From Olegusella massiliensis (lineage in GTDB: Bacteria > Actinomycetota > Coriobacteriia > Coriobacteriales > Atopobiaceae), in contig NZ_FLLS01000002.1 in assembly GCF_900078545.1 (NCBI RefSeq), positions 1,187,404-1,251,403 of the forward strand: 64,000 nucleotides of DNA. Reading direction: 5' to 3'. The position numbers and the translations under genes were made by a program. This document shows positions 1 through 8,632 of this stretch, piece after piece. A model generated the notes under the pieces. It did not search any database. It worked only from the letters and a program-made list of their open reading frames with translations, and was not told the DNA's origin. Every line of letters starts with the position of its first letter. The first letter of the stretch is position 1.

Positions 1-95
1 AGAATGGTGGGATTGGTTGTTACGCCATCAATAGGAAGAATGGCATTGAGCTCCTTGATGTCTTCGATATTTGCGCTATCGATAAAAAATTCCAT
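1..95 (-). CDS. fsa: Fructose-6-phosphate aldolase/transaldolase-like protein (partial, C-terminus off the window)
   Basis: Only the first 31 codons are inside the window. The N-terminus begins MEFFIDSANIEDIKEL and continues with the DGVTTNPT signature, which is the first beta strand and TTNPT motif of the small class I aldolases (FSA/TalC, about 215-220 residues). These cleave or form fructose 6-phosphate and related 1-deoxy sugars through a Schiff base. The ATG is preceded by a good ribosome binding site (GGAGGG). The gene lies 54 bases downstream of the glycyl radical enzyme on the same strand, so the two are probably cotranscribed. The same association occurs in E. coli beside ybiW/ybiY. 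The catalytic lysine lies outside the window, so transaldolase versus FSA activity cannot be decided here. Confidence 0.8.
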   Translation of the reverse strand, partial: MEFFIDSANIEDIKELNAILPIDGVTTNPTI

Positions 96-149
96 GGGAT
101 CCCTCCGTTTTTCCTGTGTATCTACGGTACAACTCAAACCCTATCTTAC

Positions 150-2564
150 TTATATTGTCTGTTCGGTACGTCCAATAATGTCATCTTGTGTTGCTTTTGA
201 AAGGGCGTTAAAGAAGGCGCTATAGCCAGCTACACGCACAATCAAGTCCTTGTAGTTCTCGGGATGTGCTTGGGCATCAAGCAGCGTTTCGCGGGATACC
301 ACGTTGAACTGTACATGATAACCATGCAGACGGTTAAAGAAGGTACGCAGCATCATTTCGAGCTTTTGCTTGTTTTCCTCGCGAGAAAGCATCATGGGTG
401 TAACTTTTTGGTTGAGCAAAACACCACCGGTAATCTTTTCGGTAGGAAGTTTGGTGATGGATTTAAACACCGCTGTGGGTCCCTGCTTGTCACAGTTGTG
501 AGCAGGACTACAACCCTCGGCGAGAGGTGCATGCGCGTGGCGTCCGTCGGGGGTTGCCATGGTGCCCATACCCTGGCCGACATTTGCGGAAATAGAGCTT
601 GTGCCAGCATAGCGGATGCCGCCAACAGGTCCACGCATATAGCGAGTCGAAGGGTAATGCTCAATTTCTTGGATATAGGGTTCATAGGCCTCGACTGCAA
701 GCTGATCGACATAGTCGTCATCGTTGCCATACTTGGGGGCATTTTCAATGAGCAACATTTGGATGCGCTGGCCTTCTTCAGATTGGAAGTCTTCGAGGAT
801 GGCATCCCATAGTTGCTGTGTAGTGATTGTCTTCTCTTCAAAGACAAGTTTTTTAATAGCTGCAAGACTGTCTGCCATGTTGGCCAGGCCTACCTGCAAT
901 CCAGAGATAAAGTCGTAGACCGCACCGCCTTCTTTGATGGTTTTGCCGCGTGCAATACAGTCATCGGTGAGCGCCGAGCAAAGCACATCGGGAACATCAC
1001 GCTCAGAAGCTTTGTCGATAAAGTTCTCAACAATGACCGAGTAGCGAGTCATCTCGCGAATTGTGCTATCCCAAGCGGCAAAGAGCTCATCGTAGCTTTG
1101 CATAGCGGTGAAGTGGCCATAGTCTTTGGTGAAGCGTCGGCCGCTGGTGAGATCTACACCACCGTTCATTGCGCAGAGCAGCAGGCGAGGGAAGTTGAGA
1201 TAACTCATGCCCGTGCAGCGATAGCCCCACTTGCCCGGAACCGCAGTTTCAACACAGCCGATTGCAGAGTAGTTATAGGCATCTTCTTCGGCAACACCCC
1301 AGTTGATAAATGAGGGGATGATAACTTCGTCGTTGTTGAGAGCGGGCATACCAAAGCCAAGCTTCATCACTTCAACGCACTCATCGAGGAATATCTTGTC
1401 GATATTGGCGTGATAGCGCACCGTAAGATTGGGCTGGGTGAGGCGGGTTTGCGCAACCGATTGCAGCACAAGATAAGAGAGCTCATTGACTGCATCTTTG
1501 TGCTCGGTGGTTTGGCCGCCAATGGTGACGTTTTGATACATGGGACTGCCAGCTGAAGAGAGCGTATGCGACTGACTGCGGATCTTTTGGACAGTCAGAG
1601 ACTTGATCCAGAGGTTAGTAAGCAGTTCAAGCGCTTCATCGCGCGTGATAGCACTGCTCGCAAGATCTGCTTGGTAATAGGGCAGCATATACTGATCAAA
1701 ACGGCCATAGGAAAGTGAGTGACCGTTGGACTCAATCTGCAGTAAAACCTGGGAGAACCATACGGCTTGAATGGCTTCGCGGAAATTGTTTGCAGGCTCA
1801 TAGGGAACCTTGGCGCAAATCTCACTCATACGGGTAAGCTCTGCCTTACGGATGGGGTCACTCTCAGCTTGAGCAAGCTCAAACGCAAGATCAGCATAGC
1901 GCTGAGCCCAGCGATGAACGGCCTCAATCACAACGAGAACGGCACGATAAAAAGCCAGCTTATCAACAGATTCGGGGTCAGTGAGGTCGAGTGCTTCTTT
2001 AGCTGCACGCGCACGTTCCTCATAGCCGCGCAGACCTTCACGTAATAGGCGGGCATGATTGATAGCTAGGTGGGCATCGCCTGCATTGAGTTTGCCCTCC
2101 ATGCCAAAAAGGCCCGTCTCCATAAAGACCGAAACCTCGTCGGGAAGCAGAGCCATACCGCGGTCGCGCAGAGTATTGTTTTCCCAATAGGGTGCAATCT
2201 CACGAATGCGAGCTTTGTCTTCGTCGGTTACGTAGAAAACGTCACCATCACGTTTGTCAAAAAGATCCAGCTCATTTATGACAAAGCCGAGTGTGTACTC
2301 GGGAAACACCGGAGCATTGCAGTTTTTGCTTGCTTGGTTTCCTGCAAGCAGTGTTTTGTCCTCAATGTAGATGCTCATCTTGTCCAAAATATGAGCAAAA
2401 GAGAGAGCACGGCGGAGAACAGGAGGCTGGTTTGTGCTCTGTTTGTAGGACTCAGTGCAAAGAATTGCGCGCTCAGCGTCAACGAAGGGCTTTTCATCGA
2501 GCACTTCTTCACGGAATGCCTGCATGCGGGCAGTCAAAGAACCAAAGTGCTTGGAATTCTGCAT
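150..2564 (-). CDS. Glycyl radical enzyme (PflD/YbiW-like, pyruvate formate-lyase superfamily)
   Basis: About 804 residues, the usual length of the family. The catalytic cysteine sits in a GCVE motif (about residue 437). The radical glycine is in the C-terminal RVAGYSAFF motif (about residue 780). PFL proper has two adjacent cysteines; the single-Cys GCVE form is typical of glycyl radical lyases and dehydratases (glycerol dehydratase, CutC, PflD/YbiW). An upstream in-frame ATG at 2576 has no ribosome binding site, whereas GGAGAAGG lies just before the ATG at 2564, so that start is preferred. The gene has a strong promoter, an aldolase gene downstream and a divergent activase. The neighbouring FSA-like aldolase makes 1,5-anhydroglucitol-6-phosphate ring opening (as proposed for YbiW/PflD) the best guess; glycerol or another polyol is possible. 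Confidence 0.9.
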   Translation of the reverse strand: MQNSKHFGSLTARMQAFREEVLDEKPFVDAERAILCTESYKQSTNQPPVLRRALSFAHILDKMSIYIEDKTLLAGNQASKNCNAPVFPEYTLGFVINELDLFDKRDGDVFYVTDEDKARIREIAPYWENNTLRDRGMALLPDEVSVFMETGLFGMEGKLNAGDAHLAINHARLLREGLRGYEERARAAKEALDLTDPESVDKLAFYRAVLVVIEAVHRWAQRYADLAFELAQAESDPIRKAELTRMSEICAKVPYEPANNFREAIQAVWFSQVLLQIESNGHSLSYGRFDQYMLPYYQADLASSAITRDEALELLTNLWIKSLTVQKIRSQSHTLSSAGSPMYQNVTIGGQTTEHKDAVNELSYLVLQSVAQTRLTQPNLTVRYHANIDKIFLDECVEVMKLGFGMPALNNDEVIIPSFINWGVAEEDAYNYSAIGCVETAVPGKWGYRCTGMSYLNFPRLLLCAMNGGVDLTSGRRFTKDYGHFTAMQSYDELFAAWDSTIREMTRYSVIVENFIDKASERDVPDVLCSALTDDCIARGKTIKEGGAVYDFISGLQVGLANMADSLAAIKKLVFEEKTITTQQLWDAILEDFQSEEGQRIQMLLIENAPKYGNDDDYVDQLAVEAYEPYIQEIEHYPSTRYMRGPVGGIRYAGTSSISANVGQGMGTMATPDGRHAHAPLAEGCSPAHNCDKQGPTAVFKSITKLPTEKITGGVLLNQKVTPMMLSREENKQKLEMMLRTFFNRLHGYHVQFNVVSRETLLDAQAHPENYKDLIVRVAGYSAFFNALSKATQDDIIGRTEQTI

Positions 2565-2613
2565 AGCCTTCTCCATTTCATAAAAAAGCTTGAAAAGTTT
2601 CGAACGTAAGTTT

Positions 2614-2641
2614 ATGATACCAAGCGGAGAGGGAATGTCAA
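2614..2641 (-). promoter_or_regulatory. Sigma70-type promoter for the glycyl radical enzyme operon
   Basis: Read on the minus strand, a perfect TTGACA -35 is followed after 16 bases by TATCAT, with TGG directly before it, giving an extended -10. It lies about 50 bases upstream of the enzyme start in the divergent gap shared with the activase. An imperfect inverted repeat (TTGAAA...TTTCGAA) near 2590-2604 lies just downstream and could bind the nearby DeoR protein; that is speculation. Confidence 0.7.
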
Positions 2642-2671
2642 GTAAAAAGACAAATTGTGCAGAGGATATAT

Positions 2672-3580
2672 ATGCAGTCAGCCACCGTATTTAACATCCA
2701 AAAATTCAGTCTCAATGATGGTCCCGGAATCCGTACGGTGGTGTTTTTGAAAGGTTGTCCTCTGCGTTGTTTTTGGTGCTCCAACCCCGAAAGTCAAATG
2801 CGTCGTCCGCAGTTGGAGTGGAAGGCAGACGCCTGCATTGAATGTGGTGCTTGTATAGCTGCCTGCCCACAAGCGGGTGTGTCAACGACAGCAGGCAAGC
2901 GGCACGTCAATATAAACACCGTTGATGGCTCATCTGAACTTGCAAAGCAGATGGTAGATACATGTCCAGGCCGTGCGCTATCCTTGGTGGGAACGACACA
3001 GACAACAGAAGAGGTTCTCAAAGTCTGCCTGCAAGATAAGCCCTTTTATGAGGATTCGGGTGGCGGCGTTACGTTGTCTGGCGGTGAGGCCATGCTTTGG
3101 CCTGAGTTTGATATCGAGCTATTGAGTCTGCTGCATGCTGAGGGAGTGGATACCTGCATTGAGACCGAAGCTTATGTTTCAAACAAAGTCTTTGCTGCGG
3201 TGGCGGAGCATCTTGATCACCTGCTGATTGATTTTAAACATGGCGATCCACAGGCGCATAAACGCGGCACAGGCGAGACAAACGAGTTGCCTCTAGAAAA
3301 TATTCGTTGGGCACAAGAAGCGGGTAAGGATGTGCTGATACGAACGCCAGTTATTCCCCGCTTTAACGATTCGGTTGAAGATGCAAAATGCATGGCAGAA
3401 ACCCTTGCTGAGTTGGGGATAGAGCGTGTGCAGCTGTTACCTTTCCACAATTTTGGCGAAAGTAAATACGCTCTGCTTGAGCGCAACTACCAGCTCTCAG
3501 GAGAAAAAAATCTCTCGAGTGATGACTTGTGCGCCTATGCTCAAGCATATGAACGTGCAGGCATCCATGCTTTTTGCTAG
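2672..3580 (+). CDS. Glycyl radical enzyme activating enzyme (radical SAM, PflA/YbiY-like)
   Basis: A 302-residue radical SAM activase that abstracts hydrogen from the active-site glycine of its partner. The N-terminal segment carries the activase signature with the CX3CX2C cluster motif CPLRCFWC. It is followed by a ferredoxin-type insert (CIECGACIAACP) that binds an extra Fe-S cluster. The second insert cluster appears reduced to one CP motif. The GGGVTLSGGE motif characteristic of glycyl radical activases is present. An in-frame GTG exists at 2657, but AGAGGA lies 5 bases before the ATG at 2672, so that start is used. It is divergent from its presumed substrate enzyme and convergent with the DeoR gene. 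Confidence 0.9.
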   Translation: MQSATVFNIQKFSLNDGPGIRTVVFLKGCPLRCFWCSNPESQMRRPQLEWKADACIECGACIAACPQAGVSTTAGKRHVNINTVDGSSELAKQMVDTCPGRALSLVGTTQTTEEVLKVCLQDKPFYEDSGGGVTLSGGEAMLWPEFDIELLSLLHAEGVDTCIETEAYVSNKVFAAVAEHLDHLLIDFKHGDPQAHKRGTGETNELPLENIRWAQEAGKDVLIRTPVIPRFNDSVEDAKCMAETLAELGIERVQLLPFHNFGESKYALLERNYQLSGEKNLSSDDLCAYAQAYERAGIHAFC

Positions 3581-3663
3581 TTGCTCTGTTCATCTGTGAG
3601 CTCATTGCAATACTAAATATCAGCAGATGAGCAAAGATGCGGCATCTCGTGTTTGGTGAGCGC

Positions 3664-4410
3664 TTAGGCAAGCGCGATATGAATGCCGAGTTTTTTGACT
3701 TTGCGACGGTCAGCAGGACTGATGCCAGCGTCAGTAACAAGATAAAGCGGCTTGTTTTCAAAGCGCAAAGGTACGGCTTCATATTGATGGAACTTTTCGG
3801 ATTCAGTGAGCACAACTACTTGCGCCGCTGATTCTGCCATGGAAAGTACTGCTTCCGCGCGGAATTGATCTCCGTTGGTAAATCCTATGCCGTCAAGCCA
3901 CCCATCAGCTCCAATAAAAAGGCGCTCTACCGCAAAGGACTTTACGCAGCTACGCAGTAGTGGACCTACGGTGACCTGAGAATCGCCTTGGACCGTACCA
4001 CCGAGGAGCACCGTTGTGATATTGGGAGAGTCACGCACATACGTGCTGATAAAAACACTGTTGGTGATGATGGTGACGCCTTGGTGTGTATCCGCTAACT
4101 CGCGGGCAAGCAGGGCACAACAACTGCCGCTTTCAATCATGATAGTTGCACCATCGGATATCGATTCGGCTGCTCGCTTGGCGATGCGAAGTTTTTCTTC
4201 ATAGTGGTAGGCAAGACGTCCAGCTACATCATTGGGATTTGAAAGTAAAGCAAAGCCATGTTCGCGTAAAGCAAGGCCGCGTGTTTGCAGGGAGTCGAGA
4301 TCTTTGCGCATGGTGACGGTTGAAACGCCAAAATGCTCAGCGAGAGCAGAAACCTCAATTTTCTTTTCACTGGTTAGCAGTTCAAGAATCTGAGCGTCGC
4401 GTTTGGACAT
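3664..4410 (-). CDS. DeoR-family transcriptional regulator
   Basis: 248 residues. The N-terminal winged helix-turn-helix (residues about 1-57, with VSALAEHFGVSTVTMRKDL) is classic DeoR. The rest is the DeoRC sugar-phosphate sensor domain, with the ESGSCCALLARELA and GADG segments expected for the family. DeoR proteins usually repress carbohydrate genes and are released by a phosphorylated sugar intermediate. Location beside the glycyl radical enzyme, its activase and an FSA-like aldolase suggests it controls that module. The ATG is preceded by AGGAG. A perfect 12-bp palindrome lies 35 bases upstream and is a candidate autoregulatory operator. Confidence 0.88.
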   Translation of the reverse strand: MSKRDAQILELLTSEKKIEVSALAEHFGVSTVTMRKDLDSLQTRGLALREHGFALLSNPNDVAGRLAYHYEEKLRIAKRAAESISDGATIMIESGSCCALLARELADTHQGVTIITNSVFISTYVRDSPNITTVLLGGTVQGDSQVTVGPLLRSCVKSFAVERLFIGADGWLDGIGFTNGDQFRAEAVLSMAESAAQVVVLTESEKFHQYEAVPLRFENKPLYLVTDAGISPADRRKVKKLGIHIALA

Positions 4411-4444
4411 AACACTCCTATCGAAGAAAAATAAGCAAAATCAT

Positions 4445-4456
4445 TTTCATATGAAA
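4445..4456. promoter_or_regulatory. Candidate DeoR operator palindrome
   Basis: TTTCATATGAAA is a perfect 12-bp palindrome between the divergent DeoR gene and the YdjM-like gene. Its position upstream of the regulator fits autoregulation. The assignment rests on position and symmetry only. Confidence 0.35.
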
Positions 4457-4495
4457 CCATGATATATTTTTTCTAGTAAAAGGTGGTGAAAGTAG

Positions 4496-5098
4496 ATGAT
4501 GGGCAAAACCCACATAACTGTTGGTATTGCAGCGGCACTCTTTGTGTCGCAGCCAGCGAGTTCTGCTGCCTGTATGGCCGCTGTCCTTGCGGGTGCACTT
4601 GGTTCGATTACACCTGATATCGACGTGCACGCCACGAGTCACAGTCGCGATGTTTTCATTGCGCGGCTTATCGTAGCTGTGCTGGCCATAGTGAGTTTTG
4701 GTATTGACCGTGCTTTAGGGGCACAGCTCTGGGCATATATTTTGCAGATCCAGCTCAGTCAACAAGTTATAGGACTACTTGGCTTTTTTGGGCTTTGTAT
4801 TATCGGCAGGTTTACGCCGCATCGGAGTTTTACTCATTCGGTACTGGCGCTTGTACTCTTTTCTGTGACGATAGGTCTTGTGCTGCCGATGGCAATCCCT
4901 TCTTTTGCAGCTGGGTATGCCGCCCATTTGTTGCTTGATTTGCTTAATAAAATGCCGATGAATCTGCTCTTTCCTTTGGAGTCGAGCTGGTGTCTGCATT
5001 TATGTCATGCTGACGGACTTACCGACAAAGTGTTGATGCTTGCTGGTTTGGTGGGCGATATTGTTCTACTCACCCTTTGTATTGAAAAATTTATATAG
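4496..5098 (+). CDS. YdjM-family (DUF457) integral membrane protein, predicted metal-dependent hydrolase
   Basis: 200 residues with at least five hydrophobic segments. The motifs near residue 4 (KTHITVG), TPDID and HRSFTHS match the YdjM/LexA-binding inner-membrane metal-dependent hydrolase family (PF04307), where His and Asp residues are thought to bind a metal. No substrate is established for the family. The start could be either of two adjacent ATG codons (4496 or 4499), preceded by a GGTGG ribosome binding site. It is divergent from the DeoR regulator. Whether it belongs functionally to the sugar module cannot be told. Confidence 0.75.
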   Translation: MMGKTHITVGIAAALFVSQPASSAACMAAVLAGALGSITPDIDVHATSHSRDVFIARLIVAVLAIVSFGIDRALGAQLWAYILQIQLSQQVIGLLGFFGLCIIGRFTPHRSFTHSVLALVLFSVTIGLVLPMAIPSFAAGYAAHLLLDLLNKMPMNLLFPLESSWCLHLCHADGLTDKVLMLAGLVGDIVLLTLCIEKFI

Positions 5099-5586
5099 GA
5101 ATATCCTATTCATAAGAGTCTAAATCACCTTAGCTCTATCCATTATATTTAGTACTTATCCTTAAAATATGCATTATAAATTTGTTGTCATCTGTCGCAG
5201 GAGAAGCCCGGAGCATTATTTTTTCATCAGTTTTTCAGCAAAAGATTTTTAGTGCTTTTTTGCTAGCTCAAAGCCCTGTTGATTTTCAAGACAATGATGT
5301 CCTAGAGCTTTTTTCGAGTTTTTTGCAGTTTTAAGGACTTTTTTACGAGCGCAACATCTGAAGTAGGCATTAGCTTATGGGTCCACCCGTGGTAAATTCC
5401 CCAAACCAAACGTAGGCCTGATTAACCATTTTATCTGCTCATGACAGCTCACGGCAGCTATTGCCCCGCTCGCCGTATTGAGAGCGATTTATACAATATT
5501 TCAAAAATGTTTCGCTATCGTGAGCCATGGCCGTTTCGTTTTTACAGCGGAAGCAACAGGCTTCCAAGCTGAGAGGAGACTAGCAC
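5099..5586. other. Intergenic region with phased T-tracts (predicted curved DNA)
   Basis: This 488-base gap contains no convincing gene. Between 5219 and 5344 there is a series of T-runs of 4-6 bases. Those starting at 5309, 5319, 5329 and 5339 are spaced exactly 10 bases apart, and those at 5246 and 5256 are in near helical phase with them. Such phasing predicts intrinsic bending. The remainder of the gap probably holds the promoter of the dipeptidase gene, but no clear -35/-10 pair was identified. Confidence 0.55.
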
Positions 5587-7509
5587 ATGTACAAGAAGTT
5601 TAGATTCTCTAAGGCAACCCGCGCTCTCATCGTTGCTGCAACTGCAGTCGCAATTTCGGGTATTCCCCAGACTGCTCTTGCCTGCACCCAAGTTTATATA
5701 GGCTCCGAACTTACCACTACAGGTGATACTTTCTGGGGTCGCGCAGAAGATTATGCCAATCGTTACCCCAAGGCTTTTGGCGTTGCTCCTGCTACCAAAA
5801 ATGGCAAAGTCATTCAAAGTTACGAGAATGACACCGATCCCAAAGCAAGCTTCTCTTATAAAATTGATGGCCCTACGTTCCGTTATACCTATGTTCGCGA
5901 TACACCTGATAACTGGACTGAAGCTGGTGACGCGAATGCCAAGGCTTATTCCGAGGCTGGTACCAATGAGAAGGGCGTCAGTGTTTCTTCAACTCTAACC
6001 ACCAATATGAGCGATGCTATTGATAAGGTTGACCCTCGTATTGATACGGGTATTGGTGAGTACAGCATCCATGACTTTGTCCTTTCTCAGGCTTCTACCG
6101 CTCGCGAGGGCGTGGAGCTACTTGGTAAGGTTATTGATGAGCAGGGATCTCAGGACTGCAACCAGATTGTTATTGGCGATGCAAACGAGACGTGGATCTT
6201 TGCTCAGCTGTCTGGCAAGCAGTGGATTGCCGTTAAGATGGCATCCGATCAAGCTTCTTTGAATCCCAATATGGATAACCTCAAGTTTGATGTTGACCTT
6301 GAGGATAGCAAGAATTGCTTGCACTCCAAGGATCTCAAAAAGGTTGCCGAAGATGCTGGTACCTATGTTGAAAAAGATGGCAAGATGGACGTTGCCAGTT
6401 CTTATGGCAACAGCTCTGAGGATCAGGGTGTAGGTCAAAATACCCGTTATGTCCAAGGACATCTTTACTTTGGTGAGAAGCTTACTGAGGGCAGCGACTA
6501 TACCGTTGACAAAGACGGCTCCGTAGCCACCGTTGCTAACTCTACTTTCTATGTCAAGCCTGCCGAAAAGGTTGATACGTTCACGGTTTTGCGCTCCTTG
6601 GGCGCTCGTGGCGAGGGCACAGCGGTAGATGCCAACAAGAACGATAAGCTCTATGCAGTTGGTAACAATCGTAGCACCGAGAGCCATATCTTCCAGGTAC
6701 GCAAAGGCTTGGATGCCGATATTGCAACCATTCAGTGGGAGGGTTTGTCCCGCACTGAGTTCACCCTTTATATTCCTAGCTATTCTGCATTGCTGACTGA
6801 AGTTGACCAGGATATCTATCCCAACGAGGCTGCATACGATACCTCGCATGTTGGTGACATTATGGAATACAGCAAGGATAAGGATGGCAACAAGATCTAC
6901 GACGAGAAAATCACTGAGTCCAACGAGAAAATTGCTCTGAAGGATTCTGGCACGAAGTATCTCGATTACGATTTGATGGACCTTAATACTCTTGCTTACA
7001 ACCACCGCAAAGATGTTGCTGAGGGTGTTCATGCATATCTTGATGTCTTGCAAAAAGATATTATTGCTCAGCATGAAACCGTTGATGCTCAGATGAAAGA
7101 TGTCAAAGACGGCAAGGCTCGTATGGCCTTTGCAAATAAGGCTCATGATGTTGTATCCGAACAGGCACAAGCCAAGGTGCATACGCTGGTACAAGAAGTA
7201 CGCGATTATCTGAACGCTGGAGATACCTCCAAGCCTTTTGCTGCAAGTGATCTTGCTGAGGGCAAGCTTGCTACTGCTTTGACCTATGCTGACGAGCTGG
7301 CAAAATTTGATGCTGATGCCGCTGCTAAGGATGTCGTCGAGCCGGTTGAGGAGGAGAACACCAAACAGGAGGCACCTGCCGAGGGATCTGCAGACAGCAA
7401 GAAGGCTGACGAGGCACGCTCTATGCCAACTGGTGTTATCGGTGTCATCATTGCTGTTGTAGTAGCAATTGCTGGCTTTGTTGTTTACCGTGGTCGCAAT
7501 AAGGAGTAA
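5587..7509 (+). CDS. Secreted, membrane-anchored C69-family dipeptidase
   Basis: 640 residues. Residues 1-32 form a Sec signal peptide ending ALA; the next residue, Cys33, begins the CTQVYIG motif that is the N-terminal nucleophile of peptidase family C69 (PepD-like). Signal peptidase cleavage would therefore itself expose the nucleophile. Further family motifs are GDTFWGRAEDY and the GNNRSTESH segment around residue 360. After the catalytic domain come a helical region, an acidic Glu/Lys-rich stretch and one C-terminal membrane helix with a basic tail (RGRNKE). This predicts an extracellular dipeptidase tethered to the membrane. GAGGAG precedes the ATG. A long antisense open frame across it is a shadow. 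Confidence 0.9.
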   Translation: MYKKFRFSKATRALIVAATAVAISGIPQTALACTQVYIGSELTTTGDTFWGRAEDYANRYPKAFGVAPATKNGKVIQSYENDTDPKASFSYKIDGPTFRYTYVRDTPDNWTEAGDANAKAYSEAGTNEKGVSVSSTLTTNMSDAIDKVDPRIDTGIGEYSIHDFVLSQASTAREGVELLGKVIDEQGSQDCNQIVIGDANETWIFAQLSGKQWIAVKMASDQASLNPNMDNLKFDVDLEDSKNCLHSKDLKKVAEDAGTYVEKDGKMDVASSYGNSSEDQGVGQNTRYVQGHLYFGEKLTEGSDYTVDKDGSVATVANSTFYVKPAEKVDTFTVLRSLGARGEGTAVDANKNDKLYAVGNNRSTESHIFQVRKGLDADIATIQWEGLSRTEFTLYIPSYSALLTEVDQDIYPNEAAYDTSHVGDIMEYSKDKDGNKIYDEKITESNEKIALKDSGTKYLDYDLMDLNTLAYNHRKDVAEGVHAYLDVLQKDIIAQHETVDAQMKDVKDGKARMAFANKAHDVVSEQAQAKVHTLVQEVRDYLNAGDTSKPFAASDLAEGKLATALTYADELAKFDADAAAKDVVEPVEEENTKQEAPAEGSADSKKADEARSMPTGVIGVIIAVVVAIAGFVVYRGRNKE

Positions 7510-7765
7510 GTGCAATAAAGAGTAAACAGCTGCACATATAGTGAAGCTTTGTTGCTGACTATCAAACCGTCTGTCGTATGAATTGCATCAAGCGTGGATT
7601 TCAACATTGCAAACCATGTTATTAAGATGCAGCTCAAAAGGCAGGCGGTTTTTTGTAGCGGGTATGTGGTCTTAGGCGTAGATGAAAACCTCGTGATTTA
7701 CCGGGTATAAAACAATATGTTCAAGCTCAATGGCTTGGTGCCGAAATAAAGAGAGGGATAACGCA

Positions 7766-8317
7766 TTGAAGAAGACCATCCTTATGGTGCAGGGTTCCCT
7801 GCGCAAGCAGTCATTCAATCGTCAGCTCCAGGCAGCTATCATCCAAGCTTTAGGTGATGCGGTCGAGGTTAAAGAACTTGACTTTGGGGATGTGCCTTTT
7901 ATGAACCAAGATATTGAATGGCCAACCCCCGCATCTATCCAGCGCGTGCGCAACGAGTTTGCTGCCGCCGATGGTATTTGGATTGTCACCCCTCAGTACA
8001 ATGCAAGCTACCCAGCTAATATCAAGAATCTTATTGACTGGATGAGTCGTCCTTCGGCTCAGGGCTCTTCCAAAAAAGCGACCAAGGATAAGAAAGTCAC
8101 CTTCTCTGGTATTGGAGGCAGAACCGCAACGCTAGAGATGCGCACCAGACTTGGCGAGCTTCTTCCTTTTGTTGGGATGAATTCCATGGATGAGTTGGGC
8201 CAAGGCTATACGGTCAATGGTTCTGCTTGGGGGGATAATGTCGTTGTTTTCACTGATGAGCAAAAAGCGGCTATTCAGGCTCAGGCAGATGCTTTCCTCA
8301 AGTTCATTGAGGCCTAA
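7766..8317 (+). CDS. NADPH-dependent FMN reductase / flavodoxin-like fold protein
   Basis: 183 residues. The GSLRKQSFNRQL segment near the N-terminus matches the FMN phosphate-binding loop of the NADPH-dependent FMN reductase family (ChrR/YieF type). PQYNASYPANIKNLIDW matches the second flavin-contact motif. The likely role is quinone, azo or metal reduction or supply of reduced flavin. The first in-frame ATG (7730) lacks a ribosome binding site; AGAGGGA lies upstream of the TTG at 7766, which places the start directly at the conserved domain. A strong terminator follows. Confidence 0.87.
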   Translation: MKKTILMVQGSLRKQSFNRQLQAAIIQALGDAVEVKELDFGDVPFMNQDIEWPTPASIQRVRNEFAAADGIWIVTPQYNASYPANIKNLIDWMSRPSAQGSSKKATKDKKVTFSGIGGRTATLEMRTRLGELLPFVGMNSMDELGQGYTVNGSAWGDNVVVFTDEQKAAIQAQADAFLKFIEA

Positions 8318-8353
8318 GCATTAACGAACACTCATCCAGCTCCTTTCCTTTGT

Positions 8354-8387
8354 GAAAAAAACAGCATCCTATAGGATGCTGTTTTTT
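8354..8387 (+). terminator. Rho-independent terminator after the FMN reductase
   Basis: A perfect inverted repeat (11 bp per arm, ACAGCATCCTA and its complement, 8361-8382) is flanked by an A-run upstream and six T downstream, so it could work in both directions. It lies 44 bases after the stop codon. Confidence 0.9.
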
Positions 8388-8632
8388 GTAGGTCATCAAC
8401 CCAGGACCGTGCGCTCTTTGCACAGGACAAGAAAAACTATTCGCTATGCGAGAAGCATCTGCAATGTGCTGTTTATCGAAACAGTTATGCTCTGCACGTC
8501 TCTTTATAGGCAGAATCGCATATCATTTGAGATGAGAGCTTTCTCCAGACATTTCTGCTTGCAGTGCACATGCAGGGACGTGGGGAAAATTTATATGTGC
8601 TTGATAAGCGTTACTCAGCAAGGAGTGAGATT
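8388..8632. other. Intergenic leader upstream of the flavodiiron gene
   Basis: About 245 bases between the terminator and the next start (315 between the genes). No gene, tRNA or confident promoter was recognised. An open frame beginning at 8352 crosses the terminator and runs into the flavodiiron gene in another frame, and was judged spurious. Confidence 0.4.

Noticed and set aside
392-865. Open frames inside the glycyl radical enzyme gene on other frames
   Set aside because: They are shadows of the long conserved gene and lack ribosome binding sites.
5680-5690. Possible lipobox at the dipeptidase signal peptide
   Set aside because: The residue at -3 is Ala rather than Leu, and Cys33 is the expected C69 nucleophile, so signal peptidase I cleavage explains it better.
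7420-7506. LPXTG-like sortase signal at the dipeptidase C-terminus
   Set aside because: The segment reads MPTG without the required leucine and spacing; a plain membrane anchor fits.
6118-7515. 465-codon open frame on the minus strand
   Set aside because: It is exactly antisense to the well-supported dipeptidase gene, has no ribosome binding site and encodes no recognisable domain.
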